Below, piece by piece: positions 43,791-52,750 of a stretch of DNA of 64,000 nt (the stretch's first letter is position 1; every line of letters starts with the position of its first letter). The stretch spans positions 56,775-120,774 of the forward strand of contig NZ_PTQW01000009.1 of NCBI RefSeq assembly GCF_004343725.1. Reading direction: 5' to 3'. Position numbers and translations under genes: made by a program. The notes beneath the pieces were generated by a model. It made no database searches and was not told where the DNA came from. It saw only the letters and a program-made list of their open reading frames with translations. Origin of the DNA: Treponema sp. J25 (GTDB lineage: Bacteria; Spirochaetota; Spirochaetia; Treponematales; Breznakiellaceae).

Positions 43791-45440
43791 ATGGAACTAT
43801 TGGAAAAAACCCTGGGGGAGATGCTCCGCGAACAGGCCAGGCGATATCCCCATCGTGATTTTATCGTGTATTCAGATAGGGACCTTCATTTTACCTATAA
43901 AGAGTTTGATGAGCGGGTCGATCGTCTTGCCAGAGCCCTCTTGGCCCTGGGATTACGCAAGGGGGAACACCTGGGTATCTGGGCCACCAATGTGCCCGAT
44001 TGGAACACCTTTCTTTTTGCCTGTGCCCGGATAGGGGTGGTGCTTGTTACCATCAACACAAATTATAAACTCCATGAACTGGAATACCTGGTGCGCCAGG
44101 CGGATCTCCGGGCCCTGGTTATTATTGATGGGTACCGGGACTCGGATTATGTCCAGATGGTCTACGAACTGGTGCCAGAACTTAAAAGCTGTGAACGGGG
44201 CTACCTGCGTTCTCAGCGGTTTCCTGAATTGCGCTATGTGATATATCTGGGACAGGAAAAGCATCGGGGTATGTATTCCTTGCCGGAATTGTTTCTTTTA
44301 GGGAGTCATGTGGCCAATGCAGAACTGGCCAGAGCGGAGGCGGCCTGCCAGGCCAGCGATGTGGTGAACATGCAGTACACCTCAGGGACCACGGGCTTTC
44401 CGAAGGGGGTTATGCTGACCCATCGGAATATTCTGAACAATGGCCTTGCCATTGGAGATTGCCAGCGTTTTACCGAACAGGATATCGTGTGCCTGCCGGT
44501 GCCCCTCTTCCATTGTTTTGGACTTGTCCTGGGGATGATGGCGGTGCTCACCCATGGAGCTGCGGCGGCGATCCTTGAAACCTTTGATCCCCTCATGGTG
44601 CTTGCCACGGTTCAAAAAGAAAAATGTACCGCCCTGTATGGAGTTCCGACGATGTTTATTGCGGAACTCAACCACCCCATGTTTTCCCTCTTCGATCTCC
44701 GAAGTCTGCGGACGGGGATTATGGCAGGCGCTCCCTGTCCCATGGAAATCATGAAACGGGTGATGAACGAGATGCATGCCACGGAAATCACCATCGCCTA
44801 TGGGCTGACGGAAGCTTCGCCGGTCATGACCCAGACCCGGGTAGATGATCCTATCGAAGTAAAGGTGGGAACCGTCGGGCGGGAACTCCCGGGCATAGAG
44901 GTAACCGTCCGGGATCCCCACACGAACCAGGAGTGCCCTGTGGGAGTCCCGGGAGAACTCTGTTGCCGGGGCTACAATGTGATGAAGGGCTACTACAAGA
45001 ATCCCGAAGCCACCGCCCAGGCAATCGATGCAGAGGGGTGGCTCCATTCGGGAGACCTGGGAGTGAAAGATCCGGACGGAAACTTCCGGGTAACGGGCCG
45101 CATTAAAGACATGATTATCCGGGGAGGGGAAAACATCTATCCCAAGGAGATAGAAGAATTCCTGTATACCATGCCGGGTATTCAGGATGTGCAGGTGGTA
45201 GGCATCGCCAGTGAAAAATACGGCGAAGAAGTAGGGGCCTTTATTATCAAAAAGCAGGGAGCCACCATTACCGAAGCGGACGTCCAGGATTTTTGTCGGG
45301 GCAAAATCAGCCGATTCAAAATTCCCAAGTATGTGTTCTTTGTGGATTCCTTCCCCATGACCGCCAACGGTAAAATTCAAAAGTATAAACTGAGGGAAAT
45401 CGGTACTGCCCGGGTGCGGGAACTGGGTATTGCCACCTAG
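43791..45440 (+). CDS. AMP-forming acyl-CoA synthetase (FadD/medium-chain type)
   Basis: A 549-residue ANL-superfamily ligase. The P-loop [18 protein letters not shown] (about 197), the adenine-binding [13 protein letters not shown], the hinge/motif [41 protein letters not shown], and the catalytic Lys in [15 protein letters not shown] are all present. It activates a medium- or long-chain carboxylic acid with ATP and CoA in the cytosol. AAGGAGG precedes ATG 43791. Context suggests control by the XRE-cupin regulator just upstream. The exact chain preference cannot be read from the sequence. Confidence 0.92.
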   Translation: MELLEKTLGEMLREQARRYPHRDFIVYSDRDLHFTYKEFDERVDRLARALLALGLRKGEHLGIWATNVPDWNTFLFACARIGVVLVTINTNYKLHELEYLVRQADLRALVIIDGYRDSDYVQMVYELVPELKSCERGYLRSQRFPELRYVIYLGQEKHRGMYSLPELFLLGSHVANAELARAEAACQASDVVNMQYTSGTTGFPKGVMLTHRNILNNGLAIGDCQRFTEQDIVCLPVPLFHCFGLVLGMMAVLTHGAAAAILETFDPLMVLATVQKEKCTALYGVPTMFIAELNHPMFSLFDLRSLRTGIMAGAPCPMEIMKRVMNEMHATEITIAYGLTEASPVMTQTRVDDPIEVKVGTVGRELPGIEVTVRDPHTNQECPVGVPGELCCRGYNVMKGYYKNPEATAQAIDAEGWLHSGDLGVKDPDGNFRVTGRIKDMIIRGGENIYPKEIEEFLYTMPGIQDVQVVGIASEKYGEEVGAFIIKKQGATITEADVQDFCRGKISRFKIPKYVFFVDSFPMTANGKIQKYKLREIGTARVRELGIAT

Positions 45441-45486
45441 GGAAAAATCGGATACATTCCTTTCAATTTATGGTCAGGGAGGAATC

Positions 45487-46746
45487 ATGGGAGAAAAACG
45501 AATAAACGGTAAAACGGTGATCCTGGGGCTCCAGCATACCTTTGTTATGTTTGGGGCTACCGTCCTGGTTCCCATTCTTACGGGATTGGATATTGGGGTA
45601 ACCCTCTTTGCGGCGGGGATCGGAACGCTCCTGTTTCATGTGATAACAGGGTTCCAGGTCCCCGTTTTTTTAGGGAGTTCCTTTGCCTTTATCCCGGGCA
45701 TTGTGGCGGTGGGGGCCTCCGAAGGACTTCCCTATGCGCTGGGGGGCATCGTTATTGCGGGGCTCCTGTATGTGGTGGTGGCCATCATCTTTAAGTTCTT
45801 TTCGGTGGAGCTGTTGCACAAAATTCTTCCTCCCCATGTCACGGGCCCGATGATAATCCTCATTGGTCTTATCCTTGCCCCCGTGGCAATCCAGAATGCC
45901 AATGGGACCAATTCAGAGGCCCTTAAGCAATTGATTGGTGAAAATGGTTGTTGGGCCCTGGCCCTTTTTACCTTTGCGGTGGGTGTTTTTGTAAAGATTG
46001 TGTTCCCTAAGCTGGGCTGGAAATTTACGGCGAACCTGCCCGTGCTTATTGCCCTCGCAGCGGGGTATCTTCTTTCGATTGCCCTGGGGTTGGTGGATTT
46101 TTCCAAGGTTTCTGCGGCTCCCTGGATTGGGATTCCTGCCTTTAGCCTGCCCAAATTTTCCCTCTCGGCTATCTCAGTGATGGTCCCCATCGCCATCGTA
46201 ACAATGGTTGAACATTTTGGGGATATCCTGGCTATCGGTAATGTGGTGGGCAAAGACTTTATTGCTAAACCGGGGATCTACCGGACCTTAATCGGCGATG
46301 GTCTTGCCACCTCTGTGGCGGCCCTCATCGGGGGACCCGCCAACACCACCTATTCTGAGAATACCGGCGCGGTGGCCCTTACGGGCGCATTCGACCCGGT
46401 TATCATGCGGATTGCGGCATTTTTTGCGATCCTCCTTTCGTTGGTTCCCAAATTTACTGCCCTCATTGGCACTATCCCAGCGCCGGTAATCGGGGGAATT
46501 TCGATTCTGCTTTTTGGTATGATTTCTTCTATTGGTATTAAAAACATGATCGACGCCCGGGTAAACATGTCTAATCCTAAGGCGCTCATTATCACTGCCA
46601 CCATGTTGGTGCTTGGCCTAGGCGGGGCAAGCTTTAATTTGGGACCGGTTCATCTCTCGGGGTTGGGACTGTCCGCCATCTTCGGTATAGTGCTCAACCT
46701 TATCCTGGTGCATAAAGACGCGGCCGAACTGGAAGAGAAACAGTAA
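45487..46746 (+). CDS. uraA: NCS2-family uracil permease
   Basis: A polytopic permease of about 419 residues. UraA-type signatures are present: GLQHTFVMFGATVLVPILTG at the N-terminus, MVEHFGDILAIGN (the uracil-binding Glu) and GGPANTTYSENTGAVALTGAFDP. It should import uracil, probably with protons. ATG 45487 follows GGGAGG; an upstream in-frame ATG at 45430 falls inside the ligase gene and is rejected. It follows the ligase by 46 bases with no clear terminator, so it may share that transcript, although no common function is obvious. Confidence 0.88.
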   Translation: MGEKRINGKTVILGLQHTFVMFGATVLVPILTGLDIGVTLFAAGIGTLLFHVITGFQVPVFLGSSFAFIPGIVAVGASEGLPYALGGIVIAGLLYVVVAIIFKFFSVELLHKILPPHVTGPMIILIGLILAPVAIQNANGTNSEALKQLIGENGCWALALFTFAVGVFVKIVFPKLGWKFTANLPVLIALAAGYLLSIALGLVDFSKVSAAPWIGIPAFSLPKFSLSAISVMVPIAIVTMVEHFGDILAIGNVVGKDFIAKPGIYRTLIGDGLATSVAALIGGPANTTYSENTGAVALTGAFDPVIMRIAAFFAILLSLVPKFTALIGTIPAPVIGGISILLFGMISSIGIKNMIDARVNMSNPKALIITATMLVLGLGGASFNLGPVHLSGLGLSAIFGIVLNLILVHKDAAELEEKQ

Positions 46747-46893
46747 GCCCCCAAGATTTGTGCCAAACATTCCCATATCATGGGATTAACAGGGCTCCCA
46801 TTACCCCCTCGGAAGATATGGGAGGGGAGGGGCCATAAAATTATAGAAAAAATGAAGGGCCCTAGAAATGGATCCGGGTAGAAAGGGAATAGT

Positions 46894-49215
46894 ATGAAAA
46901 TCCTATACCATGAGAATTGTCAGGAGTTTCACCTACAAAATGAAGGGCTGAGCTATGTGCTGGCCATTCTTCCTAATGGGGAAGTAGGGCTTCGGTATAT
47001 AGGATGTCCCCTCGATCCAGACCGAACCTATGGGTATCTGGAACGATACGAAGGACGGGGGATGGGAACCCACCAGGAGGGGCTCCCTTTTGAGTTTTGC
47101 CTCGACTGGGCCCGTCGGGAGTATCCCACGAGCGGCCGGGGTGACTACCGGCAAAGCGCCCTCGATGTAAGTACCCCTAAAGGGCAACCCCTTTTCCCGG
47201 AGCTCCGGTATGTTTCCCATGAAATTCAGGAAGGAAAACCGGAGCTTTTGGGCCTTCCTGTAAGTTATGCAGAAAAATCCTCCGACGCCATGACCCTTGT
47301 CCTTACCTGTATCGACGGGGCAATAGGAATCGAGGCCCGGCTTTTTTATACTATTTTTGGGGGCTTCCCGATTATTGCTCGCCGGGTAGAAATAAAAAAC
47401 AAGGGTTCCCAAAGAGTGATGTTGCGGCGGGTCATGTCCTGTGCCTGTGATCTGGATGATAGCCGGTGGGTGTGGTATCAATTTTCGGGCGCCTGGGCCC
47501 GGGAACGGCAACCGTTCTGTACCCCCCTGAGGCCGGGAATCCAAGCTATTGGCAGTACCCGGGGTTCTTCCAGTGCCCAGCATAATCCTTCTTGTATCCT
47601 TGCCCGACCGGAAACCACCGAGGATCACGGTGAAGCGCTGGGGGTGCTCCTCTTATATTCGGGAAATCATTCCCTTGAAGTTGAAGTAGGTTCCCACGGC
47701 GATACCCGGATTGTGGCGGGGATTAACCCCTGGAACTTTTCCTGGACCCTTGTGCCGGAAGACCGCTTTGCCACGCCGGAGGTTCTTCTGGCCTACACGG
47801 CGGGCGGCCTGGGCGAACTTTCCCGGGCTTTTCATGGGATAATTCAGAACCACGTGGTGCGGGGCTTCTGGAAGAATCGAGAGCGGCCGATTTTGATTAA
47901 CAACTGGGAAGCCACCTATTTTGACTTTACAGAGAAAAAACTCCTTTCTCTCGCCCAGGCCGCCCGCCGCCTTGGTATCGAGCTTTTTGTGCTGGACGAT
48001 GGCTGGTTTGGCCGACGCAACGATGACCGCTCTTCCCTGGGGGACTGGTATCCGAATCCAGAAAAACTTCCCGATGGCATAGAGGGCCTTGCCCAAAAAA
48101 TAGTGGACCTCGGCCTTCGCTTTGGCCTCTGGATAGAGCCGGAGATGGTAAACCCCGATAGTGACCTGTATCGGGCTCATCCGGATTGGGTGGTGGGTGC
48201 TCCCTGTACAAAGCGAACCCTGGGGCGGAATCAACTGGTCCTTGATATGGGCCGGCCCGAAGTGGTGGAGTACCTCTATGGGGTGATAGCGCAGCTTCTT
48301 CGTCGTTCGTCGATTAGTTACATTAAATGGGATATGAACCGCCATATCACCGAACCCCTGTCGGCGGCCCTTCCTCCTGAACGGCAGGGAGAATTCTTTC
48401 ATCGGTATATTTTGGGGGTGTACGAACTGTATGATCGGCTTACCCGGGAGTTTCCCCAGGTGCTTTTTGAATCCTGCTCGAGTGGGGGCAACCGTTTTGA
48501 TGGGGGCCTCTTTGCCTATGCTCCTCAGGCCTGGACCAGCGATGATACGGACGCGGTAGAACGGCTCTTTATCCAGTGGGGAACCAGCTATTTCTATCCT
48601 CCTTCCACCATGGGGGCCCATGTTTCGGCGGTACCGAACCATCAGGTAGGGCGGATCACTCCTTTGTGGAGTCGGGCCTTTGTGGCCTTTTTTGGCGCCT
48701 TTGGCTATGAACTGGATATCGAAAAGCTTTCTGAGGAAGAACAAGAGGCGTTGGCCCGGCAGGTGGCTTTTTATAAAGAATGGCGGGGGGTGTTTCAATT
48801 TGGCCGTTTTTATCGACTCCGGGGACCCTTCTGGACCGGTCCGGCGGCGAACTGGATGCCGGGAGGCGCCGGCGGGGCCTTCCATCTTCCCGATAATGAA
48901 ATAGCCTGGATGAGCGTCTCGGCGGATCAACGGCGGGCGGTGGTGTTGTATTTTCAAATCCGCTCAAGCCCTAATCCTCCTATGACACGGCTTCCCCTCC
49001 GGGGGCTGGATGCCCGGCGTCTCTATCGGCTACGGGTATATCCGGCACGGCGGCTTGCGAAAGAATGGGGCCCTGAAGCGGCCATCCGGAACAACGAAGG
49101 ACTCCGTCGCGGGGATGAACTCATGCAGGTGGGGCTTCTTTTTGGGGGTGATGGCTGGGCGGGAACAGGTCGGGGGGATTATGCCGCCTGGCTTGTAACT
49201 CTGGAAGCAGAATAA
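46894..49215 (+). CDS. GH36-family alpha-galactosidase
   Basis: A 773-residue glycoside hydrolase of family 36. An N-terminal beta-sandwich (about 1-320) is followed by the TIM barrel. Substrate-binding LDDGWFGRRNDDRSSLGDWYPN, the nucleophile Asp in YIKWDMNRHI and the acid/base Asp in TSDDTDAVERL are visible, as is SCSSGGNRFDGG. A C-terminal beta domain completes it. It has no signal peptide, so it should release galactose from imported raffinose-family or galactomannan oligosaccharides in the cytosol. The 147 bases upstream hold a seven-base stem, CTCCCAT/ATGGGAG, of unknown role. A compact GCCCCT-CTT-AGGGGC hairpin follows the stop without a T-run. Confidence 0.93.
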   Translation: MKILYHENCQEFHLQNEGLSYVLAILPNGEVGLRYIGCPLDPDRTYGYLERYEGRGMGTHQEGLPFEFCLDWARREYPTSGRGDYRQSALDVSTPKGQPLFPELRYVSHEIQEGKPELLGLPVSYAEKSSDAMTLVLTCIDGAIGIEARLFYTIFGGFPIIARRVEIKNKGSQRVMLRRVMSCACDLDDSRWVWYQFSGAWARERQPFCTPLRPGIQAIGSTRGSSSAQHNPSCILARPETTEDHGEALGVLLLYSGNHSLEVEVGSHGDTRIVAGINPWNFSWTLVPEDRFATPEVLLAYTAGGLGELSRAFHGIIQNHVVRGFWKNRERPILINNWEATYFDFTEKKLLSLAQAARRLGIELFVLDDGWFGRRNDDRSSLGDWYPNPEKLPDGIEGLAQKIVDLGLRFGLWIEPEMVNPDSDLYRAHPDWVVGAPCTKRTLGRNQLVLDMGRPEVVEYLYGVIAQLLRRSSISYIKWDMNRHITEPLSAALPPERQGEFFHRYILGVYELYDRLTREFPQVLFESCSSGGNRFDGGLFAYAPQAWTSDDTDAVERLFIQWGTSYFYPPSTMGAHVSAVPNHQVGRITPLWSRAFVAFFGAFGYELDIEKLSEEEQEALARQVAFYKEWRGVFQFGRFYRLRGPFWTGPAANWMPGGAGGAFHLPDNEIAWMSVSADQRRAVVLYFQIRSSPNPPMTRLPLRGLDARRLYRLRVYPARRLAKEWGPEAAIRNNEGLRRGDELMQVGLLFGGDGWAGTGRGDYAAWLVTLEAE

Positions 49216-49307
49216 AAAGCCCCTCTTAGGGGCAGGCAGCGAAGCATCATTTCCTACCAGTGGCTCGGGGGGCTCAAAAGAATTTTTCCCAAGGATATAA
49301 AAAAGTA

Positions 49308-49316
49308 TGCTATACT
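49308..49316 (+). promoter_or_regulatory. Extended -10 promoter of the MFS gene, likely leaderless
   Basis: TG-C-TATACT (49308-49316) is an extended -10 element. ATG 49323 follows it by six bases (AACCTC), with no Shine-Dalgarno. No convincing -35 is seen, which is usual for extended -10 promoters. Confidence 0.5.
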
Positions 49317-49322
49317 AACCTC

Positions 49323-50615
49323 ATGGAAACTTCAAAAAAGCTGGTTTTGTTAGTTCTTATGGCCCTGATGCTGGTGGTCCTGAATTCGGACGGCCAGGTC
49401 ATGGCTCCTACCCTGGCGATTATCGAAAAAGAATTTGGGGTTACCGATGCCACCGTGGGAGTGATGATGGGCCTCTTTACGGTGTTGGGAGCGGTGGTCT
49501 CCCTGCTGTGGGGCTACTTTGCCGATAAGGCAAGTCGGAAGCTTCTTTTTATTCTCTCGGTATTAATCGGAGAAATACCCTGTGCGCTTACCGCCCTTGC
49601 ACCTAGTTGGCCCGTTTTTTTTGTGCTTCGGATCCTCACAGGAATTGGCATGGGAGCAGCTTTCCCTTTGGTGTTTTCTATTTTAGGAGATATCTTTGAT
49701 GAACGGGAACGCCCCTGGGCCTCGGCGATTCTGACCGTTTCCTTTGGGTTGGGGAACATTGTTGGTGGTGTGTTGGGGGGCTATGTAGGATCCAGTGGTA
49801 ACTGGCGCCTTCCCTTTGTACTGGCAGCCCTGCCGAACATTCCCCTGGTAGCCCTATTCTGGTTTCTGGTACCGGAGCCTAAGGCAGCGGCCAGTGAAGA
49901 AGCCACGAGGGCCCTTGTGGAAGCGGGCCTGGTGTATCCCAAACGGATCCGGCTTTCCGATTATACGGGGCTTTTTTCTATCAAAACAAACCTCAACCTG
50001 TTAATTCAGGGAATCGCAGGAACCATTCCCTGGGGTTCCTTTTTCTTTCTGCAGAAATTTCTTAACCTTAATAAGGGGCTTTCCATCACCGATGCTACCA
50101 ACGTGTACCTGGTTTTTGGTCTGGGCATGGTGGTGGGAACCATCGTGGGGGGTATTTGGGGAGGAGCGGTTTTTAGAAAGAAGGATGCCCTCTTGCCCTT
50201 TTTCTGCGGGATTACCACCTTTGCTGGCTGTGCCCTGACGTTGGGGGTGGTGCTGTTGCCCCTGCCCTTGTGGGCTCTTATTCTCATGGGGTTTTCGGCG
50301 GCCTTTTTTGCAGCCATGACCGGTCCCAACATGCGGACCATGCTCCTGGACGTGAATGTGCCGGAACATCGGGGAGCGGTCTTTTCTATTTTCAACTTAA
50401 CCGATAGCCTCGGGACCGGCTTTGGGCGCATGGTGGCAGGATTTATTTCAGATCTTTTAGGTCTTATGGCGAGTCTTGCCATTTCCGCATCCTTTTGGGT
50501 ATTCTGTGGAGCAGTCCTTTTGGGGACCGTTTCTATTTTCCCCCGGGATCGCGCTTCCTGTAAGAAAACCCTTGAACGGGTTGCGGAGGAGATGAAAGCC
50601 CAGGCCCGCTCGTGA
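49323..50615 (+). CDS. Major facilitator superfamily transporter
   Basis: A carrier of about 430 residues with 12 hydrophobic helices in two halves. The motif-A-like loop after helix 2 reads GYFADKASRKLLFILS, and helix 4-5 carries RILTGIGMGAAFPLVFSILGDIFDERERPWASA, typical of spinster/OPA-like MFS carriers. I chose ATG 49323 because an extended -10 lies just upstream. The frame stays open to GTG 49260 without a ribosome site. The substrate is unknown. The gene directly follows the alpha-galactosidase, which makes a sugar or sugar-acid plausible but not shown. Confidence 0.85.
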   Translation: METSKKLVLLVLMALMLVVLNSDGQVMAPTLAIIEKEFGVTDATVGVMMGLFTVLGAVVSLLWGYFADKASRKLLFILSVLIGEIPCALTALAPSWPVFFVLRILTGIGMGAAFPLVFSILGDIFDERERPWASAILTVSFGLGNIVGGVLGGYVGSSGNWRLPFVLAALPNIPLVALFWFLVPEPKAAASEEATRALVEAGLVYPKRIRLSDYTGLFSIKTNLNLLIQGIAGTIPWGSFFFLQKFLNLNKGLSITDATNVYLVFGLGMVVGTIVGGIWGGAVFRKKDALLPFFCGITTFAGCALTLGVVLLPLPLWALILMGFSAAFFAAMTGPNMRTMLLDVNVPEHRGAVFSIFNLTDSLGTGFGRMVAGFISDLLGLMASLAISASFWVFCGAVLLGTVSIFPRDRASCKKTLERVAEEMKAQARS

Positions 50616-50972
50616 ATCCAGGCTGGGCCTGGTTATATGAAAGCCCTTGCCGGCTTCTTAGGGGAAGGACGAAAGACCCCTTCCTCAGGTTGATGGAGGA
50701 CGGGGAAGCCTGCAAGGGAGTCTCCGGAAGGAAGGGGCTTTTCGTGCGGTGGTCGGGGAGAGACCCTTCGCCTCATGGTTTGCCGGGGATAGGGCGAAAG
50801 GTTCGTTTCTTCCTCCAGCGGGAGAGAAAGGGCCTTTCTCAGGTGGTATGTCGGGGATAGGGCAAAAAGGGCTCCTCCGCCACTAATCTGGGAAAAGGGT
50901 CTTCCGTAGGTGGTAGCCAGGGGAATATAGCCAAAGAGTTGTGATGTTTCACAAAAATGAAAGGATGAGGGT
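50616..50972. repeat. Intergenic region with degenerate tandem repeats of about 70 bp
   Basis: This stretch of 357 bases is not credibly coding on either strand. CGGGGATAGGGC occurs at 50784-50795 and again at 50852-50863. Both copies are preceded by TCA-GGT/TGG-type sequence and by runs such as GAGACCCTTCG or AAGGGCCTTTC. Weaker copies occur near 50680 and 50906. The spacing is about 66-89 bases. Its origin is unknown. Confidence 0.4.
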
Positions 50973-52136
50973 ATGCAGTATCGCGGGTTTCCAAAAATAC
51001 CGAATAAATCTATTTCGGTGCTTGGCCTTGGTATGATGCGGCTCCCCGTGGTGGGAGGAGAAGGCAGCAAAATAGATGAAGATGCCGCAGAGCAGGTGTT
51101 TCTTACTGCGGTGGAAGGGGGGATCAATTACATTGATACGGCCTATCCCTACCATGGGGGGCACAGCGAAGGTTTTACGGGAAAGGTAATTCAAAAGCAC
51201 AAGCGCCGGGATTCCCTGTATCTTGCCACCAAAAGTCCCATCTGGCTTGTGCAAGAGGCCCGGGATTGGGACCGTTATTTGAATGAGCAGCTTGAGCGGC
51301 TCAGGACGGACCATGTGGATTTCTATCTTTTCCATGCGATGAACCAGGAGCGCTGGGAAAAACTGCTGCGTCTTGGAGGCCTTGAATGGGCGGAACGGGC
51401 CCGGCGAGAGGGGCGGATCCGGCATATCGGTTTTTCGTTTCATGACCGATATGAGGTTTTTAAAACCATCGTGGATGGGTATGAGGGCTGGGAGTTCTGT
51501 CAAATCCAGTTAAATTACCTGGATACGGAGTACCAGGCCGGGCTTGCGGGGCTCCATTATGCGGCGCAACGGAATATTGGGGTAATCATTATGGAAGGGC
51601 TCCGGGGCGGTGCTCTGGCCCGGCTTCCTGCGGAGGCCGCCGCTTGTTTTGAGAGAACCGGCCAATCCCGGTCGGCGGTGGAGTGGGGGTTCCGTTTCTT
51701 GTTCGACATGCCTGAGGTCGTAACGGTTCTTTCGGGGATGGGAACGGTAGAGCAGGTAAAAGAAAACTGTCGTGTTGCGGAGGAGGCTCGTCCCCTCATC
51801 CTTTCAGAGGAAGAGAAAAAAGCCTACGCCGCTGCGGCCCAGGCAATTCGAGCCCGGATGCCTGTCCCCTGTACTTCCTGTGGGTACTGCCGTCCCTGTC
51901 CGCAGAATGTGGCAATTAATGAAATTTTTGGTATCTATAATTCGGCGGTCGCCTTTGAGCAGCCAGGGGAAGCCTTATGGTATAAGAAGGCCTATGTGGA
52001 TGCGGGTACCGGTGCCGATGCCTGCGTCGCCTGTGGTGCCTGTCTTCCCAAATGTCCCCAGGGCATTGATATTATTACCCAGCTTCAGAATGCCCATCAG
52101 TACCTTATGAAGGCCCTTACAGGAGACAAGGGATAG
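50973..52136 (+). CDS. Aldo/keto reductase with C-terminal 4Fe-4S domain
   Basis: A 387-residue protein. The aldo/keto reductase barrel (about 1-285) shows the catalytic Asp and Tyr in YIDTAYPYHGGHSE, the Lys in LATKSP and the His in FYLFHAMNQ. The C-terminal 100 residues hold two ferredoxin-type cysteine sets, CTSCGYCRPCPQ and CVACGACLPKCPQ, with a final LMKALTG. Such fusions occur widely in anaerobes and are thought to couple carbonyl reduction to ferredoxin-level electrons; the substrate is unknown. It is the last gene before the A+T-rich island. An IS66-type relic begins three bases after its stop. Confidence 0.92.
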   Translation: MQYRGFPKIPNKSISVLGLGMMRLPVVGGEGSKIDEDAAEQVFLTAVEGGINYIDTAYPYHGGHSEGFTGKVIQKHKRRDSLYLATKSPIWLVQEARDWDRYLNEQLERLRTDHVDFYLFHAMNQERWEKLLRLGGLEWAERARREGRIRHIGFSFHDRYEVFKTIVDGYEGWEFCQIQLNYLDTEYQAGLAGLHYAAQRNIGVIIMEGLRGGALARLPAEAAACFERTGQSRSAVEWGFRFLFDMPEVVTVLSGMGTVEQVKENCRVAEEARPLILSEEEKKAYAAAAQAIRARMPVPCTSCGYCRPCPQNVAINEIFGIYNSAVAFEQPGEALWYKKAYVDAGTGADACVACGACLPKCPQGIDIITQLQNAHQYLMKALTGDKG

Positions 52137-52214
52137 GTCGTAACCGTCAATTTCTCCCCATCTTTTGCGCGCATACAGGAGCACCTATCTTGAAAGCCAA
52201 TAGGAGCAATCAAG

Positions 52215-52445
52215 ATGCAGTTACGGAAAGAAAAACGGATTTTTGCGCGTATGGGGTTTACGGATATGCGGAAGCACATTAATGGGCTTGCCGCATTAGT
52301 ACAGAACCATCAAAACGAGGCTCCTTTTGATGGGAGTTACTACGTGTTCTGTGGTAAGTCGAGACGGCTCATCAAGATCCTCTATTGGGATGGGACCGGC
52401 TTTTGTCTGTGGACAAAACGCTTAGAACGGGACACGTTCCCGTGG
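52215..52445 (+). pseudogene. IS66 TnpB (Orf2) fragment
   Basis: About 77 residues matching the core of IS66 TnpB: GFTDMRKHINGLAALVQ, YYVFCGKSRRLIKILYWDGTGFCLWTKRLERDTFPW. TAGGAG precedes ATG 52215. The conserved protein breaks off at FPW, and the frame then runs on into tnpC sequence out of frame. Confidence 0.85.
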
Positions 52446-52702
52446 TCGCCCATGAACGCAAAAAGCGGGGCCGAAAACCCAAGGCCGAACCACTGCCGAT
52501 AAAGAACATCGTCTACGAACTGCATGATGAAGCACGGGCCTGTCCCTGCTATGGAAGTCCCCGGCCAGAGATTGGGGAAGAGCGGACCAGTGAATATGAG
52601 GTGATTCCCGCCCAGTAGGTGGGCTCCGGTAGGCTACCGAAACGGGAAGCCCTGTTACCGTATAACCTTGCCCTATCCAGCTATACCGCTAACGGGATGT
52701 AA
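52446..52702 (+). pseudogene. IS66 TnpC (Orf3) remnant with large internal deletion
   Basis: The frame reads KKRGRKPKAEPLPIKNIVY, CPCYG, IGEERTSEYEVIPAQ, the zinc-finger-like N-terminal domain of the IS66 transposase. A TAG at 52616-52618 follows, and the same frame then continues to REALLPYNLALSS, the transposase C-terminus, ending at TAA in the right inverted repeat. The catalytic DDE domain is gone. Confidence 0.82.
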
Positions 52703-52750
52703 TTGACGGTTACGATTAACCGAAAATAGCATCCATAATTTTTATGACGA

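Larger units (their letters stand above)
52140..52713. mobile_element. IS66-family element, internally deleted (MITE-like) relic
   Basis: Perfect 13-base terminal inverted repeats, GTAACCGTCAATT at 52140-52152 and its complement at 52701-52713, bound 574 bases. Inside are a nearly intact TnpB start, joined to the N-terminal part of TnpC and, after an in-frame stop, to the TnpC C-terminus. The GTAA start of the repeat fits the IS66 family. The eight bases on each side do not match, so no target duplication survives. Most of tnpC and all of tnpA are missing; the element could only move in trans. Confidence 0.85.

Noticed and set aside
50633..51127. Minus-strand reading frame of 164 codons across the gap before the aldo/keto reductase
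   Set aside because: It is proline/serine-rich, runs into the reductase gene antisense, has no ribosome site and reflects the degenerate repeats rather than a protein.
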